From Rathayibacter_A sp036510655 (lineage in GTDB: Bacteria; Actinomycetota; Actinomycetes; Actinomycetales; Microbacteriaceae), in NCBI GenBank assembly GCA_036510655.1, contig DATCDQ010000087.1:1-55739 (forward strand): a stretch of DNA of 55,739 nucleotides, in the 5' to 3' direction. This document shows, one piece after another, positions 41,877 to 48,519 of this stretch (position 1 is its first letter; each line of letters opens with the position of its first letter). The translations under genes and the position numbers were made by a program. Below the pieces are notes generated by a model that saw nothing but the letters and a program-made list of their open reading frames with translations, searched no databases and had not been told where the DNA came from.

Positions 41877-43940
41877 ATGGAACCGACCCGCGCTGTGCAT
41901 CCGTTCGAGGTCATCAGTGAGTACTCCCCGAGCGGCGACCAGCCTCAGGCGATCGTCGAGTTGGCGGCCCGGATCAACGCGGGCGAAACCGACGTCGTGC
42001 TGCTCGGCGCGACCGGCACAGGCAAATCGGCGACAACGGCCTGGCTGATCGAGCAGGTGCAGCGCCCGACGTTGGTGCTCTCACACAACAAGACCCTCGC
42101 GGCCCAATTGGCAAACGAGTTCCGCGAACTCATGCCGAACAACGCAGTCGAATACTTCGTCTCGTACTACGACTACTACCAGCCGGAGGCCTACGTTCCG
42201 CAGACGGATACATTCATCGAAAAAGACTCGTCGATCAACTCCGAGGTCGAACGCCTGCGGCACTCGACCACGAACTCGCTACTGAGTCGGCGAGACGTCG
42301 TCGTCGTCTCCACGGTGTCCTGCATCTACGGTCTGGGTGCGGCCGAGGAATATCTCGACGCGATGGCCGCGCTCCAAATCGGACAACACGTTGGGCGCGA
42401 CCGGTTGATCCGTATGTTCGTCGGCATGCAGTACGAACGCAACGACATTGATTTCTCCCGCGGCAAGTTCCGCGTACGCGGCGACACGATCGAGATCATT
42501 CCGGTCTACGAGGAGCACGCGATCCGGATCGAATTGTTCGGCGACGAAATCGAGGCGCTGTACTCGCTGCACCCGCTGACGGGTGAGATCATCTCGAGGA
42601 TGGACGCCGTGTCCGTGTTCCCGGCAACCCACTACGCGGCGAGCCCGGAGACGATGCAGCGCGCGATCGGAACGATCAAGATCGAACTCGAAGAACGCCT
42701 GACCGAGCTTGAACGCGCCGGCAAACTGCTGGAGGCGCAACGTCTGCGAATGCGCACGACGTTCGATCTGGAGATGATGGAGCAGATCGGGTTCTGCTCA
42801 GGGATCGAAAACTATTCGCGTCACATCGACGGGCGCGCCCCGGGGGAGGCGCCGCACTGCTTGCTCGACTACTTCCCGGATGATTTCCTCGTCGTCATCG
42901 ACGAATCGCATGTGACCGTGCCACAGATCGGCGCGATGTACGAGGGCGACGCTTCCCGCAAGCGCACGCTCGTCGAGCACGGCTTTCGGCTGCCGAGCGC
43001 ACTCGACAACCGCCCTCTGAAGTGGAATGAGTTCAAAGACAGAGTCGGACAGACCGTCTATCTGTCCGCGACACCCGGCCGTTACGAAATGGGGCTCGGC
43101 GCCGGGATCGTCGAGCAGATCATTCGCCCGACGGGCCTGATCGACCCGGAGATCGTCGTCAAACCGACGAAGGGTCAGATCGACGATCTGCTGGAAGAGA
43201 TCCGCGTGCGCGAGGAGCGCAACGAGCGTGTTCTCGTCACCACTTTGACTAAGAAGATGGCGGAAGAACTCACCGACTACTTCGCGGAGGCTGGTGTCCG
43301 TGTGCGTTACCTGCATTCGGACGTCGACACGTTGCGCAGAGTCGAACTGCTCACGGAACTGCGGCAGGGCGTCTACGACGTCCTGGTTGGCATCAACCTC
43401 TTACGTGAAGGCCTCGACCTGCCCGAAGTATCGCTGGTTGCGATTCTCGATGCGGACAAAGAAGGATTCCTGCGCTCGTCGACCTCGCTAATCCAGACGA
43501 TTGGGCGTGCCGCACGCAATGTTTCCGGTCAGGTGATCATGTATGCAGACGTTTTGACTGACTCGATGAAGCAGGCCATTGACGAGACGACCCGGCGCCG
43601 TGCAAAGCAGGTCGAGTACAACACCGAGAACGGCATCGACCCGACGCCGCTGCGCAAGAAGATCGCTGACATCACGGATGTGCTCGCTCGAGAAGGAGCA
43701 GACACCGCCAAGATGCTCGCCGGTCGCGACAGCAAGAAGAAGGCGCCGACCCCGAACCTGCGTCACGTGGGGATCGCCGCGGCCGGAGCGAACGAGCTCG
43801 AATCGCTCATTGCCGACCTGAACGATCAGATGCTCGCCGCCGCGGGCGAATTGAAATTCGAGTTGGCCGCACGATTACGCGACGAGCTGGGTGATCTCAA
43901 GCGCGACCTGCGCCAAATGGAGAAGGCCGGTCACGCCTGA
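41877..43940 (+). CDS. uvrB: UvrABC system protein B
   Basis: UvrB is the damage-verifying helicase-like subunit of nucleotide excision repair. The 687-residue protein has Walker A GATGTGKSATTAW near residue 42, the beta-hairpin YYDYYQPEAYVP used to clamp DNA, DESHV (Walker B), helicase motifs TLTKKMAEELTDYF and NLLREGLDLPEVSLV, QTIGRAARN, and the C-terminal UVR coiled coil (ELESLIADLNDQMLAAAGEL) that binds UvrC. The expected partners uvrA and uvrC follow at 48520 and 51419, separated by the MoxR cluster. Confidence 0.98.
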   Translation: MEPTRAVHPFEVISEYSPSGDQPQAIVELAARINAGETDVVLLGATGTGKSATTAWLIEQVQRPTLVLSHNKTLAAQLANEFRELMPNNAVEYFVSYYDYYQPEAYVPQTDTFIEKDSSINSEVERLRHSTTNSLLSRRDVVVVSTVSCIYGLGAAEEYLDAMAALQIGQHVGRDRLIRMFVGMQYERNDIDFSRGKFRVRGDTIEIIPVYEEHAIRIELFGDEIEALYSLHPLTGEIISRMDAVSVFPATHYAASPETMQRAIGTIKIELEERLTELERAGKLLEAQRLRMRTTFDLEMMEQIGFCSGIENYSRHIDGRAPGEAPHCLLDYFPDDFLVVIDESHVTVPQIGAMYEGDASRKRTLVEHGFRLPSALDNRPLKWNEFKDRVGQTVYLSATPGRYEMGLGAGIVEQIIRPTGLIDPEIVVKPTKGQIDDLLEEIRVREERNERVLVTTLTKKMAEELTDYFAEAGVRVRYLHSDVDTLRRVELLTELRQGVYDVLVGINLLREGLDLPEVSLVAILDADKEGFLRSSTSLIQTIGRAARNVSGQVIMYADVLTDSMKQAIDETTRRRAKQVEYNTENGIDPTPLRKKIADITDVLAREGADTAKMLAGRDSKKKAPTPNLRHVGIAAAGANELESLIADLNDQMLAAAGELKFELAARLRDELGDLKRDLRQMEKAGHA

Positions 43941-43965
43941 GCGCCTGGGCTTGTGCCGGTCGGAT

Positions 43966-43986
43966 CGGGCCGATCGGATCGGCCCG
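43966..43986 (+). terminator. Hairpin after uvrB
   Basis: CGGGCCGAT and ATCGGCCCG form a perfect 9-bp stem around CGG, 25 nt past the uvrB stop. No T-run follows, so it would be a hairpin-only, actinobacterial-style terminator. Confidence 0.5.
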
Positions 43987-43992
43987 GCGCGG

Positions 43993-43998
43993 TACGGT
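43993..43998 (+). promoter_or_regulatory. -10-like box before the 13-codon ORF
   Basis: TACGGT lies 6 nt before an ATG at 44005, the same geometry as the leaderless genes. It would drive the MoxR cluster. Confidence 0.4.
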
Positions 43999-44004
43999 GA
44001 ACGG

Positions 44005-44046
44005 ATGAGGATCGTGGCACCCGACAGCGCCGAAGAGCAGCGATGA
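44005..44046 (+). CDS. Possible 13-residue leader peptide of the MoxR cluster
   Basis: An open frame encoding MRIVAPDSAEEQR whose TGA overlaps the ATG of the next gene (ATGA). It starts 6 nt after a TACGGT box, so it could be translated from a leaderless mRNA and deliver ribosomes to the downstream gene. GAAGAG near its end could also serve as that gene's ribosome-binding site. Its short length means chance cannot be excluded. Confidence 0.35.
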   Translation: MRIVAPDSAEEQR

Positions 44047-44801
44047 AACGCTCCGGTGCGATCCTGCTCGGCTGCATACTGCTGGGTGTTGTCCTCGTTG
44101 TCAGTGTCGGGTTGCAGGGTGCCGCCCGGTTCACGGGATTGCGCTGGGTGCCGGACTTCAGCGCACCGCAGCAAACGAACTTTCCGACCGGGCGGCCGCA
44201 GCCGGCGGGCACAATCACGCCGCTGCCCGCCGCGCCACGCGCCGCGCACGGCGCGCTCGATCTGTCGATCGTCGGCTGGGTTCTGGTCGGCATCGCTGTG
44301 CTGGTTGCAATCGTGCTCGTATTGCGCTGGCTGTCTCGGCGCCCGGATCGGACGGCGCTCGGCTTGCCACCGACGTCGATGGACTCCGTTGACGACCTCG
44401 TTGCGGAGGCTGTGCCGGAGGCGGTCAGCGCTCCGGTCCTCAAGCGTGGGTTCTCGCTGGCGATCGCGAGCCTCGACCAGGAGCGAGAGCCACACGACGC
44501 GATCGTGAAGGCCTGGCTGGGTGTGCAAGATGCCGCGGCCGAGTCGGGCATCCAGCGCCGGGCTGCCGAGACGCCGACAGAATTCACGTCGCGGATCCTC
44601 AGACGAGTGCCCGCAGACTCCGCAGCTGTCGGGACGCTGCTGAACGCCTATCTGCGCGTGCGCTTCGGCGACCACCCGGCGACCGTGCAAGACGTCGAAC
44701 GGGTCCGCGCCGCATTGCAGTCGCTCTCCGCGTCGTGGGATGCCGCGCTCAGCGCACCCACCGCATCCGTACCGAGACCGCCATGGGAACGCCACTCGTG
44801 A
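44043..44801 (+). CDS. DUF4129 domain membrane protein
   Basis: A 252-residue protein with a first membrane segment or signal anchor at residues 5-25, an extracellular ~55-residue stretch, and a second helix at about 78-98. A cytoplasmic DUF4129 domain (residues ~130-225) follows, containing REPHDAIVKAWLGVQDAAAESGIQRR and ETPTEFTSRILRR. DUF4129 proteins commonly accompany MoxR and DUF58 genes and often have transglutaminase-like relatives. A membrane-linked assembly or cell-envelope role is inferred only from this company. It overlaps the next gene by 19 bp or less, depending on that gene's start. Confidence 0.85.
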   Translation: MKRSGAILLGCILLGVVLVVSVGLQGAARFTGLRWVPDFSAPQQTNFPTGRPQPAGTITPLPAAPRAAHGALDLSIVGWVLVGIAVLVAIVLVLRWLSRRPDRTALGLPPTSMDSVDDLVAEAVPEAVSAPVLKRGFSLAIASLDQEREPHDAIVKAWLGVQDAAAESGIQRRAAETPTEFTSRILRRVPADSAAVGTLLNAYLRVRFGDHPATVQDVERVRAALQSLSASWDAALSAPTASVPRPPWERHS

Positions 44802-45454
44802 CGGCGCCCACACCAATGGGATCGCCGTGGCGCGCCGTTCTGCGACGCCCCTTCCGCCGACGGGCTATTGGGTTACTGGTCGCCGCTGTGCTTGCAGCTG
44901 CCTTCCTCTGGTATCTCGGCATGGACGCCTGGCATGCCGCGCTTGTCGCCGCAGCAGTGATCGCGCTGGGGCTGAGTTGGCAGCTGATCCCGGACAATCC
45001 CGCTTCAGGCTGGCCGGTCGAGGTGTCGGTGCGTGCGGACGGCAACAGAGGCGACGTCACTCGACTGTCCTGGACACTGCGCACGCGCAGGGGCCGGGTG
45101 CAACCCGGTGCGCTGATCCGCGTGAGACTCCTGGCCGCGCGCAGACTCGAGCCGCATGAACTCGATGTGGACGATCCGGCGGATGAGGCCGCCGTCACCG
45201 CACTCATCGGGGCATCGACATACCGAACCCTGCGGCCCAATCCTGCCTCTCTGCCGACGTTCTATCAGATCGAGCGCTGCCTCGACGGCCTTGCACAACT
45301 GGTCGACCCCGGCTCGGGTGTTGCAGACCCGCCGTCGCGGGCCGCGATAACACAACTCGGCCGCCTGTTCGACGGCGCGGCCACGACCCTCACTGATGCC
45401 CTGACACGACGTGCTCCGACACGACGTGGCCTGACCAGAAAGAGAACCCCATGA
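44783..45454 (+). CDS. Membrane protein of the MoxR cluster, unknown family
   Basis: A 223-residue protein with two adjacent hydrophobic helices (about residues 28-45 and 50-66) near the N-terminus, then a cytoplasmic or extracellular domain of ~150 residues with SGWPVEVSVRADGNRGDVTRLSW and PNPASLPTFYQIERCLDGLAQL. I do not recognise a named domain. Its place between DUF4129 and MoxR genes suggests a component of that system. ATG 44783 is used. A GTG at 44798 overlapping the previous stop (GTGA) is a good alternative. The stop overlaps the moxR ATG. Confidence 0.75.
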   Translation: MGTPLVTAPTPMGSPWRAVLRRPFRRRAIGLLVAAVLAAAFLWYLGMDAWHAALVAAAVIALGLSWQLIPDNPASGWPVEVSVRADGNRGDVTRLSWTLRTRRGRVQPGALIRVRLLAARRLEPHELDVDDPADEAAVTALIGASTYRTLRPNPASLPTFYQIERCLDGLAQLVDPGSGVADPPSRAAITQLGRLFDGAATTLTDALTRRAPTRRGLTRKRTP

Positions 45455-46473
45455 CAGCGGAAACCGACAGCGTCGATGACACCGGCGCTCCGATGGAGAT
45501 CGCCGAGATCGCCCGTCTGAGCGCCGCGGTGCTCGAACGTGTCAGTAGCGTCGTCGTCGGCATGACGGATGCGCTCGAACTGGCGCTCGCCACCGTCCTC
45601 GCCGGTGGCCACGTCCTGTTCGAGGACGTCCCCGGCCTCGGCAAGACGCTGGCCGCACGCTGCATCGCGTCAGCGATCGGTCTGGACTTCCGTCGTCTCC
45701 AGTGCACGCCGGACCTACTGCCGTCCGACATCACGGGCTCGTTCGTCTACACGCCGGTGGGCGGAGAGTTCGTGTTCAGAGCGGGTCCGATCTTCACCGG
45801 GCTGTTTCTCGCGGACGAGATCAACCGCACGGCCCCGAAGACGCAATCAGCACTGCTCGAAGCGATGGCGGAGGCGCAGGTCACCGTCGAGGGCAAGAGC
45901 TTTGCGTTACCGCAGCCGTTCCACGTCATCGCCACGTCGAACCCGATCGAATTCGAAGGCACCTACGCGCTGCCCGAAGCGCAATTGGACCGCTTCATGG
46001 TGCGCCTTGCCGTCGGCTATCCGACCGGTGACGGTGAGAGGCGAATCCTGCTCGGTCGCATTGCACGGCGGCACGAGGTGGCGCACGTTGAGAAGGTCGT
46101 CGACGCGCAGACGCTGCTGGCGATGCAGCGCGGAATCGAGACGGTGCACGTCGACACCGACATTGTCGACTATTGCGTGAATCTCGCGACGGCGACACGA
46201 TCGAACTCGTCTGTTCAGGTCGGCGCGTCACCACGCGGCTCGCAGGCACTCATGCTGGTCGCGCGCGCCCTCGCCGTGATGAATGGGCGTGATTTCGTCG
46301 CCCCGGAAGACGTGAAGCGCGTTGCAGTGCCCGTGTTGGCCCACCGCCTGTCGCTGACCACGCAGGCATGGGCGAACGGCATCCAGGCGACCCATGTGAT
46401 CGCCGGAATCGTCGAACAGGTCGCCGGTCCGCCTGCAGTCGGCTCCACTCGTGCGGAGCCCGCAGCGCGATGA
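45451..46473 (+). CDS. MoxR-family AAA+ ATPase
   Basis: A 340-residue AAA+ chaperone-like ATPase. Walker A EDVPGLGKT ends at residue 66, Walker B is LFLADEINRTAPKTQSALLEAMAE around residue 118, sensor 1 is VIATSNPIEFEGTYALPEAQLDRF, and the C-terminal lid has a SPRGSQALMLVARALA sensor 2 arginine. MoxR proteins act with von Willebrand-type and DUF58 partners to insert metals or remodel complexes. The DUF58 gene follows with a 4-nt overlap and is the likely partner. It overlaps the preceding gene by 4 nt. Confidence 0.93.
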   Translation: MTAETDSVDDTGAPMEIAEIARLSAAVLERVSSVVVGMTDALELALATVLAGGHVLFEDVPGLGKTLAARCIASAIGLDFRRLQCTPDLLPSDITGSFVYTPVGGEFVFRAGPIFTGLFLADEINRTAPKTQSALLEAMAEAQVTVEGKSFALPQPFHVIATSNPIEFEGTYALPEAQLDRFMVRLAVGYPTGDGERRILLGRIARRHEVAHVEKVVDAQTLLAMQRGIETVHVDTDIVDYCVNLATATRSNSSVQVGASPRGSQALMLVARALAVMNGRDFVAPEDVKRVAVPVLAHRLSLTTQAWANGIQATHVIAGIVEQVAGPPAVGSTRAEPAAR

Positions 46474-47822
46474 CCTTCGACTCCGAGCGCGACGCCCGCC
46501 CGCCGAACGAACCATCCGGGCCGGATGCGGAATACGTCCCCGTGTGGCGGCTCAGTGCGGCCGTGCCGGCCGCGGTCGCGGTCGCCCTGCTGTTGTGCGC
46601 GGCCGGGATGCTGTTCTCACGGATCGAACTGGTGCTGCTCGCGCTGCCGTTGCTGATCAGCGCGGCCGTCGCGTGGGAGAACCGCCCGCGCGGCAGTAGC
46701 ACAGCACAGCTTCGGACCCGGCTGTCCGAACAGCCGGACCGCTCGAGCCTCGGCTATACCATCGCATTCCGGATGCCCGACCCGGCCGAACACGTGCAGC
46801 TGCGGCTGACCGGCCTCGGCGAACCGATCGGGGACGTGCTGATCGGCCGGGCCGGAGCTGCCGATGTGCACGGGGTCGTACCACTTCTGCACTCAGGGCC
46901 TCAGGAGTTTTTGCGCATCGAACACCGGTTGATCGGCGCGGACGCGGGCTTCATCAGCGACACCGGGCCACAGGTGAGCGTCAGCCGGGTGGTCGAGCCG
47001 AAGTACGACCCGGTTTCGAGCCTGCCGGTGCCGCCCGTGCTACACGGGCTTACCGGGACGCACCCGTCGCGACGCCCCGGGGACGGCGGCGAGTTTCGGG
47101 ATATCCACCCATTCGTACCGGGAGACCGGTTGCGCAGGATCGACTGGAAGGCGACCGCGCGCCGCGGTGGCGCATCCGGCGAGCTCTACGTTCGGCGCAC
47201 GACAGCGGATGCGGACGCCACCGTGTTGCTCGTCCTCGACAGCAGGGACGACATCGGCGAGAACGTCGACGCGTGGGGGACGACGTCGCCGCTTGCCCAA
47301 GGACTCAGTTCGATGGACATTGCACGTCAGGCCTCCGCGTCGCTTGCGGCCGGATACATTCGAGTCGGCGATCGGGTGGGCTTCCAAGATCTCGCTTCGA
47401 GCGCGCGCGCCGTACAGCATGGCGGTGGAAGCAGACACTTGGCTCGACTGGTCCGCGCGATCGAACAGGCTGGCCCATCCGGGCCCGTGCTCTACCGAGT
47501 GCGACCGCCCGTGGTGGTCACGGGGGCGCTGATCTACGTGCTGTCGACGTTTCTCGACGATGAAGCGGGCCGCATGGCCACCTTGTGGCGCGGCGCAGGA
47601 CACCGGGTGATCGCCGTCGACGTGCTGCCGGCAGCTCGTCTGAGGCAGCTGAGCCGCGAGCAGATCGTGGCCCATCGCATCGTGCTCATGGAGCGAGCCG
47701 ATCGCGTGCGTGCTCTCGAACGCGTCGGCGTCGAGGTGATGCGATGGCAGAATCTGCACGGCGGCGTGAACCGCGCAGCGCAACTGCGCACGCTGAGCAG
47801 ACCCGCGAGGGCCGCCCGATGA
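46470..47822 (+). CDS. DUF58 domain protein
   Basis: A 450-residue protein with two N-terminal membrane helices (about residues 27-47 and 49-66), a beta-rich region, then the DUF58 signature FRDIHPFVPGDRLRRIDWKATARRG near residues 208-232 and a vWA-like domain with ATVLLVLDSRDD. In the MIDAS-type motif the canonical DxSxS reads DSRDD, so metal binding may be lost. It is the usual partner of MoxR. Bases 46368-46469 of the open frame overlap moxR, and ATG 46470 overlaps its stop. Confidence 0.9.
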   Translation: MTFDSERDARPPNEPSGPDAEYVPVWRLSAAVPAAVAVALLLCAAGMLFSRIELVLLALPLLISAAVAWENRPRGSSTAQLRTRLSEQPDRSSLGYTIAFRMPDPAEHVQLRLTGLGEPIGDVLIGRAGAADVHGVVPLLHSGPQEFLRIEHRLIGADAGFISDTGPQVSVSRVVEPKYDPVSSLPVPPVLHGLTGTHPSRRPGDGGEFRDIHPFVPGDRLRRIDWKATARRGGASGELYVRRTTADADATVLLVLDSRDDIGENVDAWGTTSPLAQGLSSMDIARQASASLAAGYIRVGDRVGFQDLASSARAVQHGGGSRHLARLVRAIEQAGPSGPVLYRVRPPVVVTGALIYVLSTFLDDEAGRMATLWRGAGHRVIAVDVLPAARLRQLSREQIVAHRIVLMERADRVRALERVGVEVMRWQNLHGGVNRAAQLRTLSRPARAAR

Positions 47823-47835
47823 CGGAGGCCGGCTG

Positions 47836-48441
47836 ATGGATGAAGGTTCAGTGAACGATGCAGGTCCGGTGAACGACGGCGACATGCTGAACGGACCTGA
47901 TCGCGTGCGCTTGCGTTCACGCCCGCAGATCGGTGAGCGCGTACCCGGATGGGCGCTCCGCGTGGCCGTCGTGGCCGTCGGCGTCGCACTCTGTGTGAGC
48001 CAACTACCGCTCGGGCTCTGGTTTGGCTTCGGCTTGGCGCTGGCCCTGCTGGCGGGTTTCTTCCCGCGCGTTCCGGCGGCATGGGGGCTCATCATCGTAC
48101 TCGGCGCAGGGCTCTTGTGGCGGCAACCGTCGCCGCTCGATCTGCACTTCTATCTGCTGCTCGCCGGCGTGCACCTCCTGCATGTGCTGGCATCCTTCGC
48201 GCTGGCGGTGCCGGTTCGTGCATGCCTGCAACTCCGGGCGCTCGGTGCGCCGTTGAGACGCTACTTGCTGATCCAGGTACCGGTGCAACTCGGCGCTGGG
48301 ATCGCCTTGTTCGTTTTTTCCCCGCGGATCGGCCACGCGGCCGGCGTGATCCCCGCCGCCGCGGCTGTGGCCGCGGTCGCATTGGTCGTCCTCACTGTGA
48401 TTCTCACCGGCCCCTTGCTGCGCGCGAAACTGCGGAACTGA
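47836..48441 (+). CDS. Membrane protein at the end of the MoxR cluster, unknown
   Basis: A 201-residue integral membrane protein: a polar ~40-residue N-terminus, then about five hydrophobic helices (roughly 43-58, 60-75, 80-95, 105-125, 150-190). No catalytic motif is visible, and no family is recognised. It starts 13 bp after the DUF58 stop and ends ~80 bp before uvrA. It probably belongs to the same transcript, but its role is unknown. Confidence 0.75.
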   Translation: MDEGSVNDAGPVNDGDMLNGPDRVRLRSRPQIGERVPGWALRVAVVAVGVALCVSQLPLGLWFGFGLALALLAGFFPRVPAAWGLIIVLGAGLLWRQPSPLDLHFYLLLAGVHLLHVLASFALAVPVRACLQLRALGAPLRRYLLIQVPVQLGAGIALFVFSPRIGHAAGVIPAAAAVAAVALVVLTVILTGPLLRAKLRN

Positions 48442-48507
48442 TGGCCGACCATGCCGTTGTTCGCTGTGCGCAGCTGCGCTCGGGCGAAGAATGTCAGTGG
48501 CGGAACA

Positions 48508-48513
48508 TAGACT
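48508..48513 (+). promoter_or_regulatory. -10 box of uvrA
   Basis: TAGACT lies 6 nt before GTG 48520 and 3 nt before GTG 48517. The common 6-7 nt spacing favours 48520 as the start. Confidence 0.5.
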
Positions 48514-48519
48514 CGTGTG

